Shown piece after piece: positions 1 through 10,443 of a stretch of 64,000 nt of DNA. The translations under genes were made by a program, and so were the position numbers. The stretch spans positions 62,001-126,000 of the forward strand of contig CAWKFA010000005.1 of NCBI GenBank assembly GCA_963848825.1, in the 5' to 3' direction. The notes under the pieces are model-generated. The model worked only from the letters and a program-made list of their open reading frames with translations, had not been told where the DNA came from and ran no database searches. Position 1 is the first letter of the stretch. Each line of letters begins with the position of its first letter. Source of the stretch: CAVVSQ01 sp963848825 (GTDB taxonomy: Bacteria; Planctomycetota; Planctomycetia; Gemmatales; Gemmataceae).

Positions 1-1901
1 GTGAGTATCAACAAGCGCTCGAAAATCTCTATGCGACGGCCCTGGCGCTAACCTTGAATCGCTGGGACTTCGCCTTGCACTGGTACGGGACTAACAACAC
101 TGTAGCCGATTTGTTCGGCGCCCCAGGGATTGGGGTAAACACGCTGACCACGACCACTGACGCTGGTTTCACCCGGAACCTCGCCAGCGGCGGTCAGCTC
201 ATCGTCGATTTCGCGAACAGTTTTGTGTTTGCCTTTTCGGGCGTCAACCAGACCATCGTGACTTCGAACTTTACGGCAACGCTTATTCAGCCGTTGCTTC
301 GTCATGCCGGCCGTCGGGTGCGCCTTGAAGCGCTGACGCAGGGAGAGCGCAATCTTCTCTATGCCGTCCGTAGTTTCGCGCGCACGCGTGAGCGGTTTTA
401 CGTCAACCTGACGTTCGGCAACAGCAATGGTTTCCTGGGGCTGCTCGCGCAGGTGCAGAACATCCGCAATTTCGAATCCAACCTCAAGAGCCAGGAACAA
501 AACCTTCTGCTGCACGAAGCCCTCTACGCGCGCGGAACTGTGTCGCTGGTTCAGGCCGATCAAGCGTTTCAGAGCTATCAACAAGGCCGGCAAAGCTTAA
601 TTCAGGCCAAGGCTAGCCTGGAATCGGCGCTGGACGGCTACAAGCTCAATTTGGGTCTGCCCCCCGACGTAGGCTTGAAGCTCGACGATGCCCTGCTCAA
701 TCCCTTTCAACTTGCTTCTCCCAACCTGGAAAAACTTCAGGAAGACCTTGACCGTTTTTTCGCCACCTACCGGGAGCTTGACAAGGCGCCGCCACTGGAG
801 CAATTGCAAACAGGCTTCAAGCAGCTAAAGAGTTTCCTCCTGGTGCTTGGTCAATTGACGGAAGAGGTGGTCGGCGAGTTGGGCCGCTGGCGTCCTGAAG
901 CGTCGACGGTGGCGCAAGACGAGGCGCAGCGGAAACGGGAACAGAGCACGCGCGCCGCCCTGGAAAGGCAAATGCCGGAGTTTCACGCCGAGCTGACCGC
1001 CCTGGCCAGGGAATTAGCCAAGGAAGAAGTGGGGCTCACGGAAGCAACCCGCGGCCCTGGCTGGGAGGTTCTGCAGAAACGTGCGCGGCAACTCATCGCG
1101 GACGCCGCGCAGCTCTACGTCGTGCAAACGCAGGTGCGCGTGTCGCTCATCCAGTTGGAGCCTATTCCCTATGCCCTGGACGAGGCCTGTAGCTATGCGC
1201 GTGACAACAGGCTCGATCTCATGAATCAACGGGCCCAGGTGGTGGATGCCTGGCGCCAGATCGATGTGACGGCCAACGCCCTCAAAGCGGGTTTGGATGT
1301 CAAAATGAGTGCGAACATCGCCACGCCGCCCGGCGCCAACAATCCGTTTGACTTTCGCGCCGCGGCAAGTCAGTATAGTGTGGGCTTGGCGTTCGACAGC
1401 CCGCTCAATCGATTCGCCGAACGCAATGCCTACCGTGCCAGCCTGATCGCCTACCAGCAAGCGCGACGCAGCTACATGGCCCTTGACGACCAGATTCAGG
1501 CCGCTGTGCGTCAAGATATCCGCCAGTTGGAACTGGAACGCGCGAATTTCGGCATCGCCCGGCAAAGCCTGATCGCGGCCGCCCGCCAGGTCGAAGGCGC
1601 CCGCGACCGGCTACTTGTTTTACCCAATGCCGCCGACACGACGGGCACCCAGGACGTGCTGAATGCCTTGAGCACGCTGCTCCAGGCCAAGAGCACGCTG
1701 ATCAGTGCCTGGATTAATTATCAAACCGATCGCGCCCAGCTACTTTTGGATATGGATGCCCTGAAACTTACTTCAAAAGGCTTGCCCGATCATGAACTCG
1801 GCGACACCTCCGCTCCCGCATGCCTCGGCGTCCCCGTCGGCGACCCCAGCTGGTCCCCACCCACACCTCTCCCCGCCGATCCGCAACAGCTCCAACCATA
1901 G
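1..1901 (+). CDS. TolC-like outer-membrane efflux protein, 5' end missing
   Basis: The reading frame is open from the first complete codon at position 3 and ends at 1901, so the start lies upstream of the window. The TTG at 54 is internal. The protein has long heptad-rich helices (for example around 430-620 and 1480-1760) with repeated Gln/Ala/Leu, as in TolC-family channels, and two halves of similar layout. A proline-rich tail ends the protein. It should sit in the outer membrane and form the exit duct for the HlyD-type adaptor whose start overlaps its 3' end. The family call rests on helical pattern and gene order, not on a diagnostic motif. Confidence 0.8.
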   Translation, partial: EYQQALENLYATALALTLNRWDFALHWYGTNNTVADLFGAPGIGVNTLTTTTDAGFTRNLASGGQLIVDFANSFVFAFSGVNQTIVTSNFTATLIQPLLRHAGRRVRLEALTQGERNLLYAVRSFARTRERFYVNLTFGNSNGFLGLLAQVQNIRNFESNLKSQEQNLLLHEALYARGTVSLVQADQAFQSYQQGRQSLIQAKASLESALDGYKLNLGLPPDVGLKLDDALLNPFQLASPNLEKLQEDLDRFFATYRELDKAPPLEQLQTGFKQLKSFLLVLGQLTEEVVGELGRWRPEASTVAQDEAQRKREQSTRAALERQMPEFHAELTALARELAKEEVGLTEATRGPGWEVLQKRARQLIADAAQLYVVQTQVRVSLIQLEPIPYALDEACSYARDNRLDLMNQRAQVVDAWRQIDVTANALKAGLDVKMSANIATPPGANNPFDFRAAASQYSVGLAFDSPLNRFAERNAYRASLIAYQQARRSYMALDDQIQAAVRQDIRQLELERANFGIARQSLIAAARQVEGARDRLLVLPNAADTTGTQDVLNALSTLLQAKSTLISAWINYQTDRAQLLLDMDALKLTSKGLPDHELGDTSAPACLGVPVGDPSWSPPTPLPADPQQLQP

Positions 1902-3492
1902 CCCCACGCCAGGGGCGGACAAAACTCAAGCGCGTTTCACCATGCGTCGCGTGCTTTCATGGTCCGGCGCCGCGCTGGTCCTCGTGGCGGTCTGGTTGGG
2001 CTGGCGCTGGCTTGTCGGCGGGCCCGCGGTGACTCATGAGATCACCGCCCTGGTGGCGCGGACCGATTTGCCGGTGATCGTGACGGAGCGCGGCCAGCTC
2101 GAGAGTGCTCGTACCGTGAAGGCCAAATGCGAGGTCGAGGGGGAGGCCAACAAGATTGTTTTTCTGGTGGCCGAGGGCGTGCGCGTCAAGAAAGGCGAGG
2201 TCGTGGTCCGCTTCGACACGGACAAAATACGCCGCGCCGTCGCCGAGCAGGAAATCAAGTACAAGACCGCGGAAGGCAAGACCAAAGCCGCCAAGGAGGA
2301 GCTGGACGTTCAAAAGAACAAGGCTGAAAGCGAGGTCGCCAAGGCGGAGCTGGCGCTGACGCTCGCCAAGCTTGACCGCGAAAAGTATCTGGAAGGGGAA
2401 TACAAGGTCGAGGTGGATGACAAAAACAGCGCCATCAATTTGGCCGAGCGCGAGCTCAAGGAAGCTCAAGAAAAGCTGGAAGGTTTTCGCACGTTCGTCA
2501 AAAAAGGCTTCGGCACGCCGGAGCAATTGACGCTCAAGGAGCTCGAAGTGGCCAGGGCCCAGAATAACCTGGAACGGGACAAGGCCAAGCTGATGGTCCT
2601 CGAAAAATTTACCCTGCGTCGCCAGGAAGTTGAACTGACCGCGAAGGAAAAGGACGCCGAGCGCGATCTGGCGCGCACGCACAGTACCGCCCGCGCCAAC
2701 GTCGCCAAGGCCGAGACCGACTACGATACCGCCCAGGCGGTGGGCAATCTCGAGAAAGAACAGCTCGAGCGGGCCCGCAAGCAGCTCGAACACGTCGCCA
2801 TCGAGGCGCCCCAGGAGGGAATCGTGGTCTATGAACAGACCCGTTCCTGGGACCCCAATTCGCGCATCCAGCTAGGCGCCATGATTTATTATCAACAACC
2901 GGTATTTCTGCTGCCGGACCTGGAATTCATGCAGGTCAAGGTCAAGGTGCACGAGTCGAAAGTCAAAAAGATTCGCGTCGGCCAGAAGGCGACGATTCGT
3001 GTGGAAGCCTTCGCCGGCCTGGTCCTGAAAGGCACCGTGGAAAAGGTCGCCACGCTGGCTGATTCCGAGGGGGGCTGGCGCGGGGGCGGCGCCAAGGAGT
3101 TCGAGACGATCCTGAAAATCGATGAATTGCCCACGAGCATCGGCCTCAAGCCCGGCTTCACCGCCGAGGTAAGCATTGAGGTAAATCATCTGGCGGGCGT
3201 GTTGGCCATTCCGATTCAAGCGGTCGCCGAGGCCAAGGGCAAACATTACGCTTATGTCTTTGCCGCGGCCGGCGTCGAGCGCCGCGAAGTCACCGTGGGG
3301 GAGAATAACGAGAAGTACGTCGAAGTTCGCGGCGGCGTGGTGGAAGGTGAGTCCGTTTTCCTGGATGCCCGGGCACGCGTCAACAGCGATTTTCAGTCCG
3401 GCGACAAGGAGGCCAAACGTCTCGCATCCGGACAAATCGAAACCTTCTTTGCCAGGCCCAGGAAAATGGGGACACTACCCTGGCATTTATAA
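1792..3492 (+). CDS. HlyD/MacA-type periplasmic adaptor of an efflux system
   Basis: 566 aa. A proline-rich cytoplasmic leader of about 50 residues is followed by one membrane segment (MRRVLSWSGAALVLVAVWLG, ATG at 1942). Then come a split lipoyl domain, a very long Glu/Lys/Ala coiled coil (about residues 150-330), the second lipoyl half (VAIEAPQEGIVVYEQTRSW), and beta-barrel and membrane-proximal domains (GLKPGFTAEVSIEV, VLAIPIQAVAEAKGK). This is the MacA/HlyD order. It would bridge the inner-membrane permease encoded next and the TolC-like channel before it. The ATG at 1792 overlaps the TolC gene by 110 bp; the ATG at 1942 is an alternative start. The last residues (MGTLPWHL) look appended rather than conserved. 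Confidence 0.85.
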   Translation: MNSATPPLPHASASPSATPAGPHPHLSPPIRNSSNHSPTPGADKTQARFTMRRVLSWSGAALVLVAVWLGWRWLVGGPAVTHEITALVARTDLPVIVTERGQLESARTVKAKCEVEGEANKIVFLVAEGVRVKKGEVVVRFDTDKIRRAVAEQEIKYKTAEGKTKAAKEELDVQKNKAESEVAKAELALTLAKLDREKYLEGEYKVEVDDKNSAINLAERELKEAQEKLEGFRTFVKKGFGTPEQLTLKELEVARAQNNLERDKAKLMVLEKFTLRRQEVELTAKEKDAERDLARTHSTARANVAKAETDYDTAQAVGNLEKEQLERARKQLEHVAIEAPQEGIVVYEQTRSWDPNSRIQLGAMIYYQQPVFLLPDLEFMQVKVKVHESKVKKIRVGQKATIRVEAFAGLVLKGTVEKVATLADSEGGWRGGGAKEFETILKIDELPTSIGLKPGFTAEVSIEVNHLAGVLAIPIQAVAEAKGKHYAYVFAAAGVERREVTVGENNEKYVEVRGGVVEGESVFLDARARVNSDFQSGDKEAKRLASGQIETFFARPRKMGTLPWHL

Positions 3493-3570
3493 GCGCCGAC
3501 CACCATTTTCTCGGACGCTCCCGCGGTAACAGTCTGCACACACTGAAATCGCTGAAAGAATAACGGGTTT

Positions 3571-4844
3571 ATGTCTTGGCACCGCTTCGCCCACCTGTTT
3601 CGTCTAAGCTGGCATAGTCTGGTCGTCAACCGGCTGCGCTCGGTGCTGACCACGCTCGGTATTGTGCTGGGCGTGGCCTCGGTCATTGTCATGCTGGCGA
3701 TCGGCGAGGCGGCCCGTTTCGAAGCGGTACGTCAAATTCAGGAACTTGGCGCCACCAACATCATTATCCGTAGCGTCAAACCTCCCAGCGACGGCAAGGA
3801 AAATACGGACCAGTACATCCTTACTTATGGGCTCACACGCGACGACCTTGAGCGCATCAGTACCCTGCCGACGGTGCAAGCGCAAACTCCCCAGCGCGAG
3901 TTTCGCAAGGACATTCGCCGCCGCGAGCAAAAGATCGAAGGCCGCGTGGTGGCCGTCTATCCCAACTATCAGACCATGAATGGCCTGAACATGGCGAGCG
4001 GCCGGTTTATCAGCCAGACGGACAGCGATCGTTTTGAGAACGTCGTGGTCTTGGGCGCGGAGCTGGCGGACATACTTTTCCCCCTGGAAGATCCGTTGGG
4101 GCGAACGGTGTCGATTGAGGAAGGCTATTACTACCGGGTCATCGGCATCACGGCGCGGCGCGGCGCATCGATCAGTATCGGCTCGAATGCCGCGGGGCAG
4201 TCTTATGACCGCGACATGTACATGCCCTTCTCGACGGATCGTATACGCAATGGCGATGTCCTGGTCTCCTTCAAGGTGGGCACGCTCACGGCGGAACGGC
4301 TCGAAGTCAGCCAGTTGACTGTCGAGGTGGCCGGCATGGAGAACGTACAGCGTACCGCCGCGCTCATCCAGGGGACGCTGGACCAGTTTCATCCGCGCAA
4401 GGACTATGAAATAACAGTGCCGCTCGATCTCTTGGAGCGTGCCGAAAGGGCACAACGCATTTTCACCCTGGTGCTCGGCGCCATTGGCTCAATCTCCCTG
4501 ATCGTCGGGGGCATCGGCATCATGAACATCATGCTCGCGACCGTGACCGAACGTACGCGGGAGATAGGCGTCCGCCGGGCGTCGGCGCCAAACGCCGCGA
4601 CATTGCCTGGCAATTTTTGGTCGAGACGACCACGCTTTCGAGCCTGGGAGGGTTTGTCGGCGTTATCCTGGGCGTGTCCCTGTCCTTTGTCATCGGTCAC
4701 TTCTTCACTTTGCCGACGATTCTGCGCCTCTGGTCCACGGTGGTCGCCTTTGCCGTCTCCGTCGTGGTCGGCCTGGTTTTTGGCACCTATCCCGCTTTGC
4801 GTGCCGCCCGCATGGACCCGATCGAGGCGTTGCGGCATCTTTAA
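3571..4844 (+). CDS. MacB-type ABC transporter permease (one frameshift)
   Basis: The gene starts with a MacB_PCD domain: a first membrane helix (RSVLTTLGIVLGVASVIVML) and a long periplasmic domain. The FtsX permease domain follows with GIGIMNIMLATVTERTREIG. At about 4580 the frame must shift: the canonical RALGAKRRDI is restored by inserting one C, and the remaining two helices (SLGGFVGVILGVSLSFVIGH and the next) up to DPIEALRHL are then read in the second frame to the stop at 4842-4844. If the original frame is followed the product runs to 4893 as nonsense. No ABC ATPase gene is visible downstream, so it probably precedes the window. The 3' end abuts dnaE2, which converges on it with a 3-bp gap. 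Confidence 0.85.
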
Positions 4845-4847
4845 GGT

Positions 4848-7800
4848 TCAGCGAAAATCGCGCGACCGGGAAGTGATGCCGCGTAACGCATGAGACAGGT
4901 CGTCGATTTTGGTGGGGCAAACATGGACGACGCCCTCCGCGCGCTCGACTTTGCCTTCGATGAACAGCGCGACGGCCGCCTTGGCAACCGTGCGGAAACG
5001 CTCCCAGGTTCGTCGCCAGATAATCAGGTTCAATAGGCCGGTCTCATCTTCGAGAGACATGAACACGGTGCCGTTCGCGGTCGGCGGGCGCTGACGTACA
5101 AGGACCAGCCCGGCCACGCGCACCATGGCCTTGTCGGGCATATGCGCCAGGTCCGCGGCCGTGACGACCTGGAGACGGTCGAGATCGGCACGCAGCAGAC
5201 CGATGGGATGCGCTTTGAGCGACAGCCCCGTGGTCTGGTAATCGGCCGTGACTTGTTGTGCGGGGGCCATCGTCGGCAAGCTCGGCACGTCGTCATCCTC
5301 CAGCCCGGCGAAGAGGGGTAAATCTTCGCCGGTAGCGAGTACCTTCCACAGCGCTGCCCGGCACTCCAGGCCGATCGAGCCAAAGGCGTCGGCGGCTGCC
5401 AGGCGCAGCAGCAAGGTTTTGGAAGCATGGCCACGCCGGGCCACGTCCGCGATGGAGCGAAACAGCCCTTCCTGCCGCGCTTTCAAGAGGGCCGCCGCTG
5501 GTGCCGTGGCCAAGCCTTTCAGCAGCCGAAAACCTAAACGGAGGGATGGTTGGCCAACCCGGCCGGCGCTGGTCAACGTGCAATCCCAGTCGCTTTTATT
5601 GATGTCGACAGGCTGGACGTCAACGCCGTGTGCCTGCGCGTCGTAGATGAGCTGCGCGGGCCCATAAAAACCCATCGGCTGACTGTTGATGAGCGCGGCC
5701 GTGAAGGCGGCGGGGTAATGGCATTTGAGCCAGGCCGAGGCGTAAGCAATTAGCGCGAAGCTGGCGGCGTGGGATTCGGGAAAGCCGTATTCGCCGAAGC
5801 CCTTGATCTGCTCGTAAATCTGCTCGGCAAATTCCATGGGGAAGCCACGCGCCAACAGTCCGGCGCGGAACTTGTCGCGATACTTGGCGATGGCGCCCTG
5901 GCGCCGCCAGGCCCCCATGGCGCGGCGTAACTGGTCGGCCTCGCCGGGCGTGAAGCCGGCCGCGACGATCGCCAGCCGCATCACCTGCTCTTGAAAGAGC
6001 GGCACGCCCAGCGTCTTTCCCAGCACCTGTTCGATGCTGGGGTGCGGATAGCTCACGGGCTCTTGGCCGGCGCGGCGGCGCAGGAAGGGATGCACCATGC
6101 CGCCCTGGATCGGTCCCGGCCGAACGATGGCAATTTCGACGACGAGGTCGTAAAAACAGCGTGGCTTCAGGCGCGGCAACATCGTCATCTGCGCCCGGCT
6201 TTCAATCTGAAAGACCCCAATCGTGTCCGCCGCGCAGATCATGTCGTAAACGACCGGGTCCTCGGCCGGAATCGTCGCCAGCGTCAGTTCGACCCCATGG
6301 TGGACTGCGATCAGGTCAAAGCATTTGCGAATCGCCGTCAACATTCCCAGGCTCAGGCAGTCGACTTTGAGGATGCCCAGCGTGTCCAGATCGTCCTTGT
6401 CCCACTCGATGACCGTACGGTCCCGCATGGCGGCGTTTTCGATGGGCACCAGCTCGGAAAGGGGCCGGCCGGTGATGACAAAACCGCCGACGTGCTGCGA
6501 CAGATGTCGGGGAAAGCCCACCAATTCGCCTGTCAGCTCGACCAGCTGAATGACGCTCGCCGCGGTCGGGGCCAGGCCGGCTTCGGGGATGCGCTCGCCG
6601 ATGATCGACGGGTTGGCGTGCCAGTCGATCGCCTTGGCGAGCCGGTCCACGGTGTCCGGCGAGAACCCCAGGGCCTTGCCCACGTCGCGCACCGCCGAAC
6701 GGGGCTGATAGGTGATGACCTCGGCCACGATGCCGGCACGGTCGCGGCCGTATTTGCCGTAAATGTACTGAAAAACTTCTTCGCGCCGTTCGTGCTCGAA
6801 ATCGACGTCGATATCCGGCGCCTCGTTACGCTCCTTGCTGATGAAACGCTCGAAAAGCAAATCGGCACGCTCGGGATCGACCGAGGTGATGCCCAGGCAG
6901 TAACAAACCGCCGAATTAGCGGCCGAGCCGCGTCCCTGGCACAGGATGCCGCGTGCGCGGGCAAACACCACCAGGTCCCAGACCGTCAAAAAAAACGCCT
7001 CGTAACGCAGCTCCGCGATCAAGATCAGCTCCCGTTCGAGGAGGCCGCTCACCTTCTCTGGAATGCCGGCCGGATAGCGCCCGCGCGCCTGCCCAGGTCA
7101 ATTCCGCCAGATGAACGGCCTGCGTTTTGCCGGGAGGACACAATTCGTCCGGATATTCGTAGCGCAATTCGTCGAGCGAAAAGGCGCAGCGCCCGGCCAC
7201 CTCGACCGTGCGCTCGACGGCATCGGGATAGCGCGCGAAGAGCTGCGCCAGCTGCGCCGGGGATTTCAGGTAGCGTTCGCCGTTGGCGAAACGCAGCGCG
7301 CCCAGATTGGCGACCGTGGTGTGGTTCTTTACGGCCGTGAGCACGTCATGAAGCGCTCGCCGCTCCGGCAGGTGGTAGTGGACCTGGTTGCTGGCAACCA
7401 TCGGCAGCCGGCAGAGACGGCTTTGGCGGGCCCAATGCGCCAGTTCGTCTTCATCGCATGGGCCCAGATGGACGGCGGCAGCCAGGTAGGCACGCTCGCG
7501 AAAAATGTCCCTGTGGGTTTGCAGGGCCACGGGCGTGGTCGTTGGGTGGGCGGGAATAATGGCCAGCAAGTTGTCCGCATGGTCGGCCAGGTCGCTCAGG
7601 GTTAGCCGGCATTCCCCCTTGGGGGCGCTGCGCCGCCCGCGCGTGATCAGCAGCGCGAGGTTGCGATAGCCGGCCAGGTTCATGGCGAGCAAGATGACCG
7701 CCGCTCCATCGCTGGGCGTGATCTCCGCGCCGATGAGCAGCTTGAGCGCCGCCGTCCGCGCCGCCTGATGCGCGCGCACGACGCCGGCCAACGAGTTCCG

Positions 7801-7923
7801 GTCGGTGATTGCCAGGGCCTCGTAGCCCAGTTCCTTGGCCCGCCCGACTAACTCGTCGGCATGCGCCGCCCCTTCCAAAAACGAAAAATTCGTCTTGCAC
7901 CATAGCTCCGCGTATTTCACCAT
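4848..7923 (-). CDS. dnaE2: Error-prone DNA polymerase DnaE2 (one frameshift)
   Basis: Alpha-subunit-type C-family polymerase of the SOS mutasome. The N-terminal PHP domain starts MVKYAELWCKTNFSFLEGA and includes AITDRNSLAGVVRAH. The polymerase core has RGSAANSAVCYCLGI and the catalytic aspartates in PDIDVDFEHERREEV. A helix-hairpin region (GFGEYGFPESHAASFALI) and a C-terminal OB fold follow, and the protein ends in SRSRDF as DnaE2 proteins do. Near 7083 the frame changes (one extra or two missing bases); the two pieces join at AGARxRYPAGIPEKV. Restored length is about 1,025 aa, normal for DnaE2. The start at 7923 fits the family; a longer frame opens at 7980 but overlaps imuB. It lies 19 bp behind imuB, in one operon with it. 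Confidence 0.93.
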
Positions 7924-7942
7924 GGCTGCCGCTACCTTGACT

Positions 7943-9536
7943 TCAATCGAAGCAGCCGTGCAAAAACCAGCGGCCATCATCTACACGCTGAAAAATCCAC
8001 CAACGTGTTCCCTCGGACGTTTCCACGTTGTAATAATCACGCCGTATGTCGGCGGCACGCCACCAGCCGGTCTCGATTCGTTCCGGTCCCCGGCAGCTGA
8101 CCACCGTATAGTCCAGGCCCGCATGGTGAAAGCGTTGAGGCATTCCCAGGGGGGCCAGCGCCACGACTTGAACGGGCACCGGCCGGGGAAATAGCCGTAG
8201 CGGACGATGAACAAATAGCGGCGGGGGGTGAGAGGCGCGGGCCGGGGGAGCAGGCGCTGCCGAGTCGCTTTGCAGAGCACATTCGAAGCGGCAGGCCAAC
8301 TCCGGTTGCGGATCGGCCACCCAATGCGCTTTGGTGACGGCGTCCGGGCCCAGGCGTGAAACCAGACTATCGAGCAATTGCGCCAGCGCCGCCTCGTTGC
8401 TGGCGCTGTCGCCATCGAACAAGCTTCCTTGGCCATCGGGAATTCGTTCGAGCACGAGCGCACGCAAGCACATGGCCCGGATCGGCCCCTGGATGCGCAT
8501 TTGCTCCAGGCCGGTGTGCAGCAATGGGCGCAGGTAAGCCGCCGCCCGCGCGGGGCGTGATAACCCGCACTCAAAGCGCTGCGCCGCCGCCCCCTCTTGC
8601 TCGAACACGCATTCCAGCAGCCGCGTGCCACAACAACGCTTGGCCAGAATGGCTTCCAGGCGGTCCAGCAACTCATCGAGCACCTTGGCCACGACGTGGC
8701 GCCGTTCGATCGGGTCCTCAAACACCCAGCTGGCGGCGGCCTCCGGCTGCTCGTGAAACGGGGCGATCACCTCGGCGGCCCGTCCCCATGCCTGATCCAG
8801 ACGCAGGCAGACTTCGGCCCCGCAGCGATCCGCCACCTGCGTGCGCTCGAGCCGCGCCAGTTGCTCGAGGCGGTCGATGCCGAGCTGGCTCAGAAGGGCC
8901 AGCGTCTCTGCCGGCAAGCGCAAGGCGGCCACCGGCAAGTCAAGAAGGTAGGCGCCCCTGAACCTCCTTGGAGCGGAGGTCGTGAGACCTCCGTGGGAAC
9001 CAAGAAAAAGCAGCTTGAACCGCACTGGCCCTGGAGCACGCCGCCGGTGCGAACGCGGCGTGGAAAATGGCTGATGGCCCAGGCCGCCCCGATGGTGTCG
9101 GCCAGGGCGATGACGACCGTCCAACCGTTTTGGTGAAATGCCGCGCAGGCTTTCTGAATCATGCGTTCCTCGCCACCCAGACAGGGGCGCAGCCAGCCGT
9201 ATCGATGAACAAGCAGGTCGGCGCCAGCACGTCCTCCAGCCCGACAATGGGGCTGAATTGCCAGGACCATTGCGCCAGCTCCGTGAGGGCTTGCCGATCC
9301 GCATCCAGGTCTTCGGCCACGCATGTCAAGGCCGGCAGCGTCGCCAGCGCCTCGGCCTGGAGCATCCCCGGCTGAATGCCATGACGGCTCGCCAGGGCGC
9401 AGCAGGCAATCACTTTAGGTCCCTTGTTGGCGACAGGCCGGGTGATTGCCAGCGGCCTGTTCGGCGGCTCAGACCGCTGCTGCCGGCGCCGCTGCAAGCT
9501 CCACGAGGGAAAATGCACGCACATGACCCGTGGCAT
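7943..9536 (-). CDS. imuB: ImuB, Y-family-like mutasome adaptor (two frameshifts)
   Basis: Catalytically inactive Y-family polymerase homologue that links ImuA and DnaE2 to the sliding clamp in translesion synthesis. It begins MPRVMCVHFPSWSLQ, where active Y polymerases would carry a catalytic aspartate. It continues with LFIDTAGCA, then after a missing base near 9187 with CLGGEERMIQKA and WTVVIALADTIGAAWAISHF, and after a second change between about 9100 and 8960 with LLDLPVAALRLPAETLALLSQLGI (helix-hairpin). It ends YYNVETSEGTRWWIF...GRWFLHGCFD, the characteristic ImuB tail. A 20-bp hairpin (8974-8993) lies at the second shift. The start overlaps imuA by 68 bp, and dnaE2 follows. Confidence 0.88.
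8974..8993. repeat. Perfect 8-bp-stem palindrome inside imuB
   Basis: CGGAGGTC-GTGA-GACCTCCG is a perfect hairpin within the imuB coding region, inside about 50 bases that do not resemble ImuB sequence (roughly 8955-9010). It coincides with the second loss of frame in imuB. It looks like a small mobile or REP-like palindrome inserted in a loop of the protein, but no second copy was found in this window. Confidence 0.55.
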
Positions 9537-10174
9537 CGTCGATCTCCAAGCCCGTGGTTTTTCCTTCTTGCCCTCCTCGACAACGAAGCACTTCCAGGCG
9601 CGCACGCCGTCGGCCTGCGCCCCCCGGGCAGCGGGTCCATCAACAAACGCACCGAGGCGAAGGAAGGCGCGCTGCGCTCGAGCAGCGGACGCAACAGGAC
9701 GCCGATCGCGCCTCCCGATTCCGCCGCCAGTTGCAACCGCCGGCCATCCCGGTCCGCCAACCGTTCGAAGGCGCCGAGCGCCGCTCCAATCGCCGGGCAG
9801 CGCAGCGCCTGCGCCACCGCCAGCAAGGCCTCGCGGATGGTTCGCGGCCGAATGATAATAATTCGCCCCGGATCGATGCCAAACTTGCTCGCCGCCGGCG
9901 GATAGAAACATCGTTCCGTATCGGCGATCAAAAGCGTCTTGCGTTCGCCGCAAGCATAACGTGCCATGAGCATCGCCAGGCTCCAGGCACCTGCCCCAGG
10001 CACGCGCGGCAACAATTCCACCAACGATCCCGAAGACAGTTGGCCCCCGGGAAAAAGAGCGCTCAACCCATCCGCGCCCAGCGGAATCGTCGCCGGCGCG
10101 CCCGCGCGCATCGAGGTTTCCAGCTTGCGAATACGTTCCGCCAAAAAACGAACCGTCTCTTGTGGGCCAACCAT
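9469..10174 (-). CDS. imuA: ImuA, RecA/SulA-like mutasome component (one frameshift)
   Basis: RecA-fold protein of the ImuA family, the third part of the ImuA-ImuB-DnaE2 damage-inducible polymerase system. Start chosen at the ATG 10174 (MVGPQETVRFLAERIRKLE); an open frame extends upstream to 10294 through the candidate operator and is unlikely to be coding. Recognisable parts are GGQLSSGSLVELLP (degenerate Walker region), GAGAWSLAMLMARYA, RIIIIRPRTIREALLAVAQAL and SVRLLMDPLP. Near 9615 the frame shifts by one base, after which the normal C terminus is read: RLEVLRCRGG, TGLEIDDATGHVRAFSLVEL, stop at 9469-9471. About 235 aa restored, typical length. Confidence 0.88.
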
Positions 10175-10231
10175 AATGACCCCCTTGGTTTGCTGGCGCC
10201 GCCCCTCGAAAAGTGCAGGCCTGATAAAGTG

Positions 10232-10250
10232 TATACTTATGTTCAGTATA
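10232..10250 (-). promoter_or_regulatory. Candidate operator palindrome upstream of imuA
   Basis: TATACT-TATGTTC-AGTATA is a perfect 6-bp dyad with a 7-bp centre, 58 bp upstream of the imuA start in AT-rich DNA that contrasts with the GC-rich genes. ImuA-ImuB-DnaE2 cassettes are commonly LexA-controlled, so this is a candidate LexA (or other repressor) site overlapping the promoter. The half-site is not a LexA consensus I can name with certainty. Confidence 0.4.
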
Positions 10251-10372
10251 AGCAAATAAATGCCCATTTTTTCAGGAAAAAATAGGCATAACACTTTGCA
10301 AGTAAACTAATTACGAAAGAGATTAAAAAACCCAGCTCTTGCAGCTGGAGCAAAGAAGTGAATGGAACAAGT

Positions 10373-10443
10373 CCGTAGGTTAGGTTTCCAACCTGACCGT
10401 ATGGGAGAAATAAAGCCGGTCAGGTTGGAAACCTAACCTACGG
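10373..10443. repeat. 27-bp perfect inverted repeat at the end of the ThuA-like gene
   Basis: The arm 10373-10399 is exactly repeated in reverse complement at 10417-10443, with a 17-base loop. The right arm contains the stop codon of the ThuA-like gene (10433-10435). It can act as a transcript-end hairpin for the minus-strand gene, though no T-run follows, and its length and perfection suggest a palindromic mobile repeat. Confidence 0.8.

Noticed and set aside
5991..7340. Long plus-strand ORF of 449 codons
   Set aside because: It is antisense to dnaE2, Arg/His-rich, and shows no family; a shadow of the GC-rich gene.
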